This document shows, in pieces, positions 17,470-25,296 of a DNA stretch of 64,000 bases (its first letter is position 1; each line of letters begins with the position of its first letter). The notes beneath the pieces were generated by a model. The model had not been told where the DNA came from, searched no databases, and worked only from the letters and a program-made list of their open reading frames with translations. The stretch spans positions 16,665-80,664 of the forward strand of contig MFYT01000002.1 in NCBI GenBank assembly GCA_001789205.1, given 5' to 3'. The stretch comes from Candidatus Raymondbacteria bacterium RIFOXYA2_FULL_49_16. GTDB taxonomy: Bacteria > Fibrobacterota > OXYB2-FULL-49-7 > XYB2-FULL-49-35. A program made the translations under genes and the position numbers.

Positions 17470-18762
17470 TTATTTCACTAAAATAGTCCTGCAGGCCTTG
17501 ATTATCTTCCCATTATTGATAATTATTGAGTAAACACCTGTTGCTACCCGCCGGTTTTCATCGTCTTTGCCATCCCAGGTTACGGAATACGTTCCAGGAG
17601 TATACATCCGGTTCGCAAGCGTCTTGACCTTCTTGCCGGAAGTGTTAAAAATCGAAATAGTAACGGCACCAGCGCTATTGTTTCCTGGTAACACAAATGA
17701 AACAATCGTTGAAGGATTGAACGGTGAAGGAGCTGTAGAGATTTCAATGTTGTCTGGTGTTGCAGAGGCTGATGCATAAACGCCCGTTGCCACAACGGTA
17801 TCGGCTTTATATATAACCTTTTGCCGCAACTCAAGCGTTGTTTCCAAAAGCATGATATTCCAGAGTCCGCACACAGGATTTAAAACCCCTTTGGCCTGGG
17901 CAAGTGGATAGAATATTACGCTATCGCTGAAATTACCCGAAGACTGCGACCTTTCTGGATGAGCGCCATCGCGGGTGCAATAATCGCTTCTGAGCGTGCA
18001 ACCGCCGATCAACGGATCAACTGCGGCACCGTACCAGTCCAAACAGGGAACCCGATACCGGGCAGCAAAGGCCCTTAACGAATCATTATATACCGGCGTT
18101 CTGCCTTCATGGTCGTACGCTGAACCGGGCTGTTCTGGATTCAGGGTTACAATAATAGGAATAACATTGCTGTCCAGAGACCGTTTCAGCAGCCTCATCC
18201 ATTCAGCCCTTCTGGTCGAATTCCAATAACAATCATCATTGTGGCCAAATTCCAGGGTAACCCACATGGGGTTGAGGTTATTCAATGCATTGCCAAGCAG
18301 AGCAAAACCCTCTGCTGTTTTTGCGCCAACCTGGTTTCCGTTGGCTGCATAATGGCAGGTGAGGTCATAGAGCCAGGGATGGTCCCGATTGCTGGCACCC
18401 CCTGGACCGCCCCATGTTTCAGTCAGAAAATTGTCCCAATACGTATTGTTGGGCCTGACGCAGTTGATAATGCCCGATCCTGTCCAACTGCCAGGCGACT
18501 GGCGGCCCTCGGATAAATCTGAAGGAAAAGGGCCATCATTAGTGATTGAATTGCCGACCAGTCCAAAACGGTATTTATTCCATCCCCGCGTTCCCTGGCT
18601 CTTCTGCCACCGGACATTCACATTGAGCATTGAATCGAGGCAATCCTGGTCGCAATGAAGATAGGGATAAAATTCAGGCCAGTAACCTGATCCTTGAAAC
18701 GCACCATTTGCTAGAACAAACCATACACAAACAGCGCTAAAAATGACTGCAGGCTTAACCAT
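17470..18762 (-). CDS. Secreted SGNH/GDSL esterase with sorting tag
   Basis: A 430-residue secreted esterase. The signal peptide is followed by the SGNH blocks in order: nucleophile Ser in GLVGNSITND, the Gly/Asn block in LEFGHNDDCYW, and the Asp-x-x-His pair in RDGAHPERS. Proteins of this type include rhamnogalacturonan and xylan acetylesterases (CE12 and similar). Deacetylation of pectin is the likely role here (inference). The tail has APSPFNPSTIV and WDGKDDENRRVATGVY, ending in TILVK. Its promoter carries the best copy of the ACCG element and lies immediately downstream of the AraC regulator gene. Confidence 0.82.
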   Translation of the reverse strand: MVKPAVIFSAVCVWFVLANGAFQGSGYWPEFYPYLHCDQDCLDSMLNVNVRWQKSQGTRGWNKYRFGLVGNSITNDGPFPSDLSEGRQSPGSWTGSGIINCVRPNNTYWDNFLTETWGGPGGASNRDHPWLYDLTCHYAANGNQVGAKTAEGFALLGNALNNLNPMWVTLEFGHNDDCYWNSTRRAEWMRLLKRSLDSNVIPIIVTLNPEQPGSAYDHEGRTPVYNDSLRAFAARYRVPCLDWYGAAVDPLIGGCTLRSDYCTRDGAHPERSQSSGNFSDSVIFYPLAQAKGVLNPVCGLWNIMLLETTLELRQKVIYKADTVVATGVYASASATPDNIEISTAPSPFNPSTIVSFVLPGNNSAGAVTISIFNTSGKKVKTLANRMYTPGTYSVTWDGKDDENRRVATGVYSIIINNGKIIKACRTILVK

Positions 18763-18821
18763 AGAGAGCCTTTCTTTTCTATTTATAGTTTCGGTCTAAT
18801 GTTAAAATTTTCATTACTCTA

Positions 18822-18916
18822 AATATATCATCAGATAAAACGTAGTACAACCACATGGATGAAGTTTTTATTGAAAAAAATGAATGAAAAAGCGGTTTTT
18901 TTGGCTAAAAAACGGT
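18822..18916 (-). promoter_or_regulatory. Promoter with tandem ACCG operator, copy 2
   Basis: Minus-strand ACCG blocks (plus CGGT at 18913-18916 and 18893-18896) lie 20 bases apart. They are followed by the conserved T-rich stretch and AACTTCATC, a -35 TTGTAC (18850-18845), a 17-base spacer and a -10 TATATT (18827-18822). The first ACCG overlaps the stop codon of the AraC gene. Spacing and sequence match copy 1 almost exactly. Confidence 0.68.
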
Positions 18917-20871
18917 TAATGTTTATATTTTGACCTAAAATCCCGGGGATTCATTCCTGCTATTTTATTGAAATTGCGCTGAAAAAGGCGTAAATCCGAA
19001 TATCCAACCTCATAGCCAATATCCGTGACCGATTTAACGCTTGTACGTAAAAGCTCTTTTGCTTTTTCTATCCGAATCAACATAAGTTTCTGGGTAGGGG
19101 TGATACCGGTAACCGCTTTAAATATTGCCACTGCTCTGTGTCCGGTCAATCCGAATTTCCGCCCAATGTCCTCGTTTGAAAGCTTGTGCATATGCTGCTC
19201 TAGAAGATAGGAGGTAATGTTCCGGCTGGTCTCAATCATTGCAGGCGTAATTGATTGTATCTCTTCCCTTTTTCTACGATACAACAGCAGAATACCAACA
19301 ATAAAAACACAGAAGACTAGAAAAATGCATACAGGCAACACGTATTTCTTATACGCGGGCGGTTCAAACCTGAAAAATGTGGATTGAGCTTGGTATGCCT
19401 TGCCCCCCTGTACGATAAATTGCGCGTTTATATACCATATTCCATGGGCAAGACCGGGTTTAAGCGTAAAAGCGGCGGACAAGGTATTCTTGGCATATTT
19501 CAAGCCGCTTAACCTGACAGGTAAATCAGCGGCTATCAGGCCGGGAGCACCTGTTTCTAGTTCATTTTCAGGTACCCATTTTCCATTGATTGGAATATAT
19601 AACTTTATTCCCCTGGCCAGAGAGACATTTCCGATAAAATTACGGGTTGGTTCAAAAACATTCCATCGTTTTTCCCAATCACTCGAAAAGCGTTCAGACG
19701 AAACGTTCAGCAATAGATACATGATGTTGACTTCCGCTGGCATGCCAAGGCGAATCATGACCGTATCATTCTCGTAAAACGCCCTGACTTGTGAGTCTGA
19801 TGACGAATAGCCTATGGAAATTGAGAAATTGCTGTCGGGCACAAAAAGCCTTGTATCGGGAGAGGCGATAAAGATTGATTTCCCCGTCCATGCGCTCCAA
19901 GACCCAAACACGTTTTTAGCCCTGCCGCAGACCGTATAAGCCGTATGTCCAGCAAAAGGTTCTTTAAAACAACACTTGTCCTCCACGCCAAATACACTGT
20001 CAAATCGTTCCTCTTTGTTTTCCGATACAGCAAGGACCTCGAATGAATCGGTAAAACAATCCCCCCTCAGCATAAATGAGGGTGATCGCGGTATAAAGGA
20101 TGCTCCATTACGGGGAAACAAAATGGACGGAACACGTGGATCAGGACCAGTCCGATGCGTAGCAATGGTAAAATGATCAAAAATAATGGACCGGACAGGG
20201 AGGGGTTCCCTCATATAGTCGGATCCAATGTTCACGAATTGAAACGTTTCAGCCTTTCCTTTAAGTTTGGTTTTTTGGGCGGCAATGAAATCATCGTCAA
20301 CGAACAGAGAATCGCACAGCGTATCATTGTCCAACGAGACAAATATTTCAAAGCAATGCCACTGAGAAAAATCAATGATACCTGTTGAAAAACCAGCCGG
20401 GGCAAGCCGCGGCGATGCACCGAGCGTATCACGGACGCCGATTTTTGCGGTGTATCTTTCTTCTCCGGCAGGTTCCAGGTAGATAAAAGGGTCGAATTGA
20501 GTCTTTTCATCAAGATACATGAGCGTCAATGAGAAGATCAACAATGTTTTCTGGACAAGAGCTATGGAATCATCCTGGGATACCAACTTGCAGTAGAATC
20601 GCGTGTAAAAGCCATTACGGACAATATCACTGGACTTGTGAAACATCAATTTTCTGCGGACCTGGCACGACCCCGCGCCGTGCAATTCAAGCGCACCTTT
20701 CCCGGAATACGCAACTTGAGACTGGATATGCGCGCAGGTTTCAGCACTTACGTTCCAGAAACAGAAGGCGGAATCGCTATCAAATTCCTCGGATACGATG
20801 GTTCCCGCAAAAGCAGGGAAATTGATAAGGCATGCAGCCAGCAAAAAAAGCATCTTGAATATCATTAGCAT
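18916..20871 (-). CDS. Transmembrane AraC-family regulator with extracytoplasmic sensor domain
   Basis: A 651-residue one-component regulator. Residues 1-22 are a signal peptide or first membrane anchor. Residues about 25-240 form a beta-rich, concanavalin/LamG-like domain (EEFDSDSAFCFWN, QWHCFEIFVSL). About 245-340 resemble a fibronectin-like domain (AKNVFGSWSAWTG). A further beta domain follows. Residues about 509-531 are a membrane helix followed by basic residues (YRRKREE). Residues 550-650 are two AraC helix-turn-helix motifs (VTDIGYEVGYSDLRLFQRNF). There is no histidine kinase module, so a signal outside the membrane must reach the DNA-binding part directly. It heads the polysaccharide locus, and the ACCG element is its most likely site. 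Confidence 0.85.
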   Translation of the reverse strand: MLMIFKMLFLLAACLINFPAFAGTIVSEEFDSDSAFCFWNVSAETCAHIQSQVAYSGKGALELHGAGSCQVRRKLMFHKSSDIVRNGFYTRFYCKLVSQDDSIALVQKTLLIFSLTLMYLDEKTQFDPFIYLEPAGEERYTAKIGVRDTLGASPRLAPAGFSTGIIDFSQWHCFEIFVSLDNDTLCDSLFVDDDFIAAQKTKLKGKAETFQFVNIGSDYMREPLPVRSIIFDHFTIATHRTGPDPRVPSILFPRNGASFIPRSPSFMLRGDCFTDSFEVLAVSENKEERFDSVFGVEDKCCFKEPFAGHTAYTVCGRAKNVFGSWSAWTGKSIFIASPDTRLFVPDSNFSISIGYSSSDSQVRAFYENDTVMIRLGMPAEVNIMYLLLNVSSERFSSDWEKRWNVFEPTRNFIGNVSLARGIKLYIPINGKWVPENELETGAPGLIAADLPVRLSGLKYAKNTLSAAFTLKPGLAHGIWYINAQFIVQGGKAYQAQSTFFRFEPPAYKKYVLPVCIFLVFCVFIVGILLLYRRKREEIQSITPAMIETSRNITSYLLEQHMHKLSNEDIGRKFGLTGHRAVAIFKAVTGITPTQKLMLIRIEKAKELLRTSVKSVTDIGYEVGYSDLRLFQRNFNKIAGMNPRDFRSKYKH

Positions 20872-20934
20872 ACCGTTTTAAAACGTGTGTCCAGGTTAAA
20901 TATATCATATAATATATCATATTTAGTGTCAGGA

Positions 20935-20964
20935 AATATATTGGGGTATATGACAAGGGGTCAA
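20935..20964 (-). promoter_or_regulatory. Predicted promoter of the AraC regulator gene
   Basis: Minus-strand TTGACC (20964-20959), an 18-base spacer and TATATT (20940-20935). Between it and the gene lies a tandem A/T-rich repeat with two copies of ATATATCAT, which could be a site for autoregulation. Confidence 0.4.
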
Positions 20965-21008
20965 AGCCGGCATATCCAAGAACTGTCTTACCATTTTTAT
21001 CCGCACAC

Positions 21009-22712
21009 TTATTTTAAGAGAGTTACCGCTTTGCTGAATACATTCTTCCCTATACACGCCTGGACCACATAGAGCCCGCTTGGCATACCCAGCGCATCCC
21101 AAGTAACGCGACCATTGACTATGCTCGAAGTCAGATCAGCGGCGCACCGGCCATTAAGGTCGTATATCTTGAGCGAAACGCCAGGAATCGCCGCGTTGCT
21201 CCAGCCAGGGACAGTGAGGGTCACCGTTGGATTGAAAGGATTAGGTGAAACGGTGATGGTCCCTCTTGCTTGTGCGTTGTTCGAAACAGGGGGAATATCC
21301 TCAACAGCCGTGATATTGTATGGCGACTGATACCCGAAAATGGCATATTGGATAGAATCGAGTTCTTCCCACAGCAGCCGTTCGATATTGCTGCTCTGCT
21401 GAGAGCCTGCCTTGAGCGTCACTGAAATTTTCGCGGAAGGCGCGCTGTTGTACAGGGTTTCACTGCCATACATGACCACGACCGGCTGGCCCATGTTCAC
21501 CAGGGAATCGCTCAGATAAAAATCGAACCCCGTGATATTGGCACCCGCGCTATCTATGGTGATGGTATTTCCTGATACAGACACATCGAACCCGGTATTG
21601 ATGATTCCGCTGGCATTGGCCACCTTCCCATTTACCCAGAAAGCGCGGGAATAGCTGACAAGTTCCATATTGTGTTTCACCCGTTTTGGATAGGGATTAA
21701 GAACATTGCTATCGAGGAAATTCACCAGCAGGGAAAGGCTGTCCCTGAAAGGAATCGTAGGATCGTGTCCAGCGGACGGGCCCGAGGAGATGATGAACTC
21801 ATGCACCGGGCACCCATTCTCAAGCATATACCTATAGGTGGAATCCGTGTAGTAACCGTCCTGAGACCCGTGAATGAGCCTGGTGGGCGTATTGATGAGA
21901 TTGGCAAGATTGGGCCACATACCCGCATGGTTTACAGGATTGAGGTCATTGTGCACGGGAACAGAGGCGGCAAACCAATCCTGATAACGCCAGGTTACGC
22001 GTAAACACGTCTGCGCACCGAAGGAAAAACCCGTGGTATATATCCTGAAAGGATCAACATGCACATCCTTTGCCACATCGAGGATCATGGCTTTGATCGC
22101 TGCCTGAAGCTTGTTGTCGTCAAACTGGTATCCCTTTTTGAACCTGCACAGATTGATGTATCCTTCGGGCTGGAGATTCTGCCCTGGATCGTCCTGTTGG
22201 GAAATTACCAGGGGATTTGGCGTCGCATAGAGGCAGAGGTTTGGGGTAAGGAGAGTGTATTGACCCAGTGTGCCCGAGACATTGTTCCAATAGACTTTTA
22301 CCATGTTTCTTCCAGGCACAACAAAAGGGTTGCTGCCAGCTTGGAGCCTACCCAGATAGAACTTCATGTCGTTTCTCAAGGCTGAAAGACATTCCGCTGC
22401 GGTAAAATCCACACTTTGGTATTCACTGCGCGTATGGTTTAGATTATATTCGCGATAGAGGTGCAACACATTTTCCCTGACTTGGGCGGTGAATTTCTGA
22501 ACGAAAGTATTGCTTTGGTTCAACGCGGCAATCCGGGTCTGAAATGTATCGATGTCAGCGAGAATCTGAACGTCCGTTATGGAAGCAGGGGACGTTTGGA
22601 GCTTGGAGGCCAAGGAAGCAGGAACCCACTCAGCAGGCGTAACCGTTTGAGAAAAGAGCGCTGAAATGAGCAAAAGACATATAGCAGCTGTCAGGGTAAT
22701 TTTAAAAAACAT
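21009..22712 (-). CDS. Secreted PHB-depolymerase-like esterase with sorting tag
   Basis: A secreted serine hydrolase of about 567 residues. The ATG at 22712 has GGGGGAAG upstream, so I prefer it to an in-frame start six codons earlier. After the signal peptide comes a helical segment of about 120 residues, then an alpha/beta-hydrolase with nucleophile GFSFGAQT, Asp in HGSQDGYYT and His in GPSAGHDPT. A beta domain follows, then a tail with VSPNPFNPTVTLT ending in AVTLLK. It resembles LpqC/PHB-depolymerase-type feruloyl or acetyl-xylan esterases. Unlike the other esterases it has a sigma-54-like promoter and faces the sigma-54 activator gene, so its control is separate. Confidence 0.8.
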   Translation of the reverse strand: MFFKITLTAAICLLLISALFSQTVTPAEWVPASLASKLQTSPASITDVQILADIDTFQTRIAALNQSNTFVQKFTAQVRENVLHLYREYNLNHTRSEYQSVDFTAAECLSALRNDMKFYLGRLQAGSNPFVVPGRNMVKVYWNNVSGTLGQYTLLTPNLCLYATPNPLVISQQDDPGQNLQPEGYINLCRFKKGYQFDDNKLQAAIKAMILDVAKDVHVDPFRIYTTGFSFGAQTCLRVTWRYQDWFAASVPVHNDLNPVNHAGMWPNLANLINTPTRLIHGSQDGYYTDSTYRYMLENGCPVHEFIISSGPSAGHDPTIPFRDSLSLLVNFLDSNVLNPYPKRVKHNMELVSYSRAFWVNGKVANASGIINTGFDVSVSGNTITIDSAGANITGFDFYLSDSLVNMGQPVVVMYGSETLYNSAPSAKISVTLKAGSQQSSNIERLLWEELDSIQYAIFGYQSPYNITAVEDIPPVSNNAQARGTITVSPNPFNPTVTLTVPGWSNAAIPGVSLKIYDLNGRCAADLTSSIVNGRVTWDALGMPSGLYVVQACIGKNVFSKAVTLLK

Positions 22713-22776
22713 AATACTTCCCCCATTCACTTGTATTGTTTAGTTGTGTCTCACTTACTGGTATTCCCAAAAGATC

Positions 22777-22791
22777 GCAATTTTTATACCA
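22777..22791 (-). promoter_or_regulatory. Sigma-54-type promoter for the divergent esterase
   Basis: Minus-strand TGGTATAAAAATTGC keeps the invariant GG at -24 and GC at -12 with the required 10 bases between them, and has the full TTGC of the -12 block. The predicted transcript start is near 22766, giving a leader of about 54 bases. A sigma-54 activator gene starts 145 bases away on the other strand. Confidence 0.6.
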
Positions 22792-22935
22792 GAATATAAG
22801 CTGTTGTTAATAAAACAAATAAACTCGTTCATTAATATACTTAAATTTACTAATAATAATAAAACATTTCTAAAGCATTTTCCACCAATTAATTATATAT
22901 TTATTATTAATAATAAATCGGGCTGAAGGGGGAAT

Positions 22936-25296
22936 ATGAAACTATTTAAAGACCTTAAAAAGATCCCTATTATCTCGTACGACAACGAAGGGAATATCCT
23001 GGAACAAAACGAGGGGTGCACTCTTCTTCCCTATACGCGTGAAAACCTTGAAAACCGGAATATTTTCGACATTTTAAAGCCGGTCATGGTAGATGAAAAT
23101 GATAAAGATGATCAGGAATTCAAAGAACTCTATACCATATTTTTTTCAGACCCAACCCGTGAGACACACTCTCCAGCCTCATTTTTCAGAATCACCACCC
23201 CGCCAACCCACCCCTTTAATTCCGGAAAAACAGCTGACGCATTTTTTTTCAACCATCAATATTTTCTCCATGGGATGATTGTCCAAGTCATGGTCCTATA
23301 CAAGGAAAACAACCAGTATTTCACCGCGCTTTTTCCAGCGACCGATTATTTCAACCGATGGCCCGCCCCTTATTTCGAGGACCTCTATGCACTCACCAAC
23401 CACGAGGATGCCATCTGCGCCGCAAACGACCGGTTTACTAAAAACTGCCCGGTTGAATTCGAGGGAACCCCCATTTTCGGCAAGCATATACGCCATTTTT
23501 TCCTGGAGCAATGCTGGGAAGAGTACCAGGTAAAATGCAACGCTAATATCCGTTGTCAGCTCGATGCGGCCGCAAAAAGCAACGCTGCCTGGGATCCCAT
23601 AACCGGCCTGGACCTGCCCGGACGCGCGGGCTGGGCCAACCACTGCCCGCGCCATCCGGAATGGACAATTGGGTCCTTCAGGAATATTTTTCTTCTCGAT
23701 GGAGAATGTGATTTCAGCCAATACGATTTCAGGATCGAATTCTCACTTGCCAATACAAATCCCCAATTCGGCATTTTTTTCAAAAGCAAGGACCATACTG
23801 ACGAAAACGCCTACACCCTTGTATGGGTCGAAAGTTTCGTCGACATAAAGAAGAATGGGACGCGCGCCGCACGCATTCCCGCGGAAGCAGGAGCGGACAA
23901 CTATGCGATTGAACTGGTATGCGGCCACATCCGCTTCATGGCAGAAGAGAAAACCCTGCTGACGTACACTGATCCCCTGCCAATTACAGACCCTTCCCAG
24001 TCGCGTCTTGGCGTCTTTTTTGAGAAACAGCCCTTTTCGCGGTTCCGTTTATTACGCAGAAAAACCGCTGTAGACCTGGACGATCTGCAGCGCGACGCGC
24101 TTGACGTGCGCCTGAGAAAGGATCCATCGCAGGTCTTCGAGCTCCATTCATTTCCAATTGTCCGCCCCTTTGCGCCGCAGGGGATGCATCTTTACATGTT
24201 CAAAAACATCACCCAATACCGGAGACTCGAAAATGTCTCGACCACGCTCCAGCTTAAGGTGCGTTCATTGGAAACGGAGAATGTGACACTGAGGACAAAG
24301 ATAGATTTTACCTATTACGACTTTATCACAAAAAACAAGGCTATGCTCTCTATCCTGGAAACATTGACCAGCGTGGCAAAAACCCCCGCGAACGTTCTGC
24401 TTTTAGGCGAAACCGGTACAGGCAAAGACCTGCTTGCGCGCACCATCCATAAAATATCCGACCGCGGACAGAAGGCTTTCGTCAAAGTCGACTGTTCAAC
24501 GCTCTCGGACAACCTGCTCGAAAGCGAGCTCTTTGGCCACGAGAAAGGGTCGTTTACCGGCGCAAACGAACGGAGGATCGGCAGGTTTGAGCTGGCCGAC
24601 AGGGGCTCGCTCTTCATGGATGAGGTGGGAAACCTGAACGCGCTCATGCAGATCAAACTGCTGAATGTGTTGCAAGACAGGAACTTTATGCGCGTGGGCG
24701 GAAGCGAAATGGTAAAGACCGACGTGCGCATTATTGCCGCGACCAACAGCGACCTTGAAGCTTTGATACGGTCGGGCCGGTTCAGAAACGACCTCTATTA
24801 CCGTCTTGCCGGGTTTGTGATAACCATTCTTCCCCTGCGCGAGCGGCCCGAAGACATCCCCCTGCTCGCGGAGCATTTCCTGAAATCAAAGGCGCGGTAT
24901 TACAAAAAGGAAGGGTTGGTCTACGAAGCGGACACTATCCACGCCATGGCAAACCATGACTGGCCGGGCAATGTCCGCGAAATGGAAAACGCCGTTGAAT
25001 ACGCCATTATCCGCTGCCAGGAAAAAACCATACGGCCCCTGCACCTGCCCTTTTTCAACGCCCAGAAGAAAAAGAACACCGCGCTACCTTCGATTAAAAA
25101 GGCCTCCCCGCCCTTGACGCGCAGAAATGAGATGCTTGCGCTCATCAGGAAAGAGAAGCGCTGCGGATCAAGGACCATTGAAAAAGCGCTGGGGCTTTCA
25201 CAGGCAACGGTATATAACGAACTTATGGCAATGGTTGAGACTGGTCTGATCAGGAAAGAGGGTCACGGCAAGCTGCGGCGCTACCTGCCCGTCTGA
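22936..25296 (+). CDS. Sigma-54-dependent transcriptional activator with PAS and concanavalin-like sensor regions
   Basis: A 786-residue enhancer-binding protein. Residues 1-50 and about 140-190 look PAS-like. Residues about 240-375 resemble a concanavalin-type beta-sandwich (FRIEFSLANTN, AYTLVWVES, RLGVFF). About 395-430 is another PAS end (MFKNITQYRRLENVS). The AAA+ domain spans about 455-700, with Walker A GETGTGKD (491-498), the sigma-54 contact loop GSFTGA (538-543) and Walker B SLFMDE (558-563). The last 60 residues are not a Fis-type helix-turn-helix but look like a winged helix (SRTIEKALGLSQATVYNELM). No membrane segment is seen, so it senses inside the cell. The start has a GGGGGA site. 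The 3' end overlaps the convergent peptidase gene by 47 bases. Confidence 0.85.
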   Translation: MKLFKDLKKIPIISYDNEGNILEQNEGCTLLPYTRENLENRNIFDILKPVMVDENDKDDQEFKELYTIFFSDPTRETHSPASFFRITTPPTHPFNSGKTADAFFFNHQYFLHGMIVQVMVLYKENNQYFTALFPATDYFNRWPAPYFEDLYALTNHEDAICAANDRFTKNCPVEFEGTPIFGKHIRHFFLEQCWEEYQVKCNANIRCQLDAAAKSNAAWDPITGLDLPGRAGWANHCPRHPEWTIGSFRNIFLLDGECDFSQYDFRIEFSLANTNPQFGIFFKSKDHTDENAYTLVWVESFVDIKKNGTRAARIPAEAGADNYAIELVCGHIRFMAEEKTLLTYTDPLPITDPSQSRLGVFFEKQPFSRFRLLRRKTAVDLDDLQRDALDVRLRKDPSQVFELHSFPIVRPFAPQGMHLYMFKNITQYRRLENVSTTLQLKVRSLETENVTLRTKIDFTYYDFITKNKAMLSILETLTSVAKTPANVLLLGETGTGKDLLARTIHKISDRGQKAFVKVDCSTLSDNLLESELFGHEKGSFTGANERRIGRFELADRGSLFMDEVGNLNALMQIKLLNVLQDRNFMRVGGSEMVKTDVRIIAATNSDLEALIRSGRFRNDLYYRLAGFVITILPLRERPEDIPLLAEHFLKSKARYYKKEGLVYEADTIHAMANHDWPGNVREMENAVEYAIIRCQEKTIRPLHLPFFNAQKKKNTALPSIKKASPPLTRRNEMLALIRKEKRCGSRTIEKALGLSQATVYNELMAMVETGLIRKEGHGKLRRYLPV

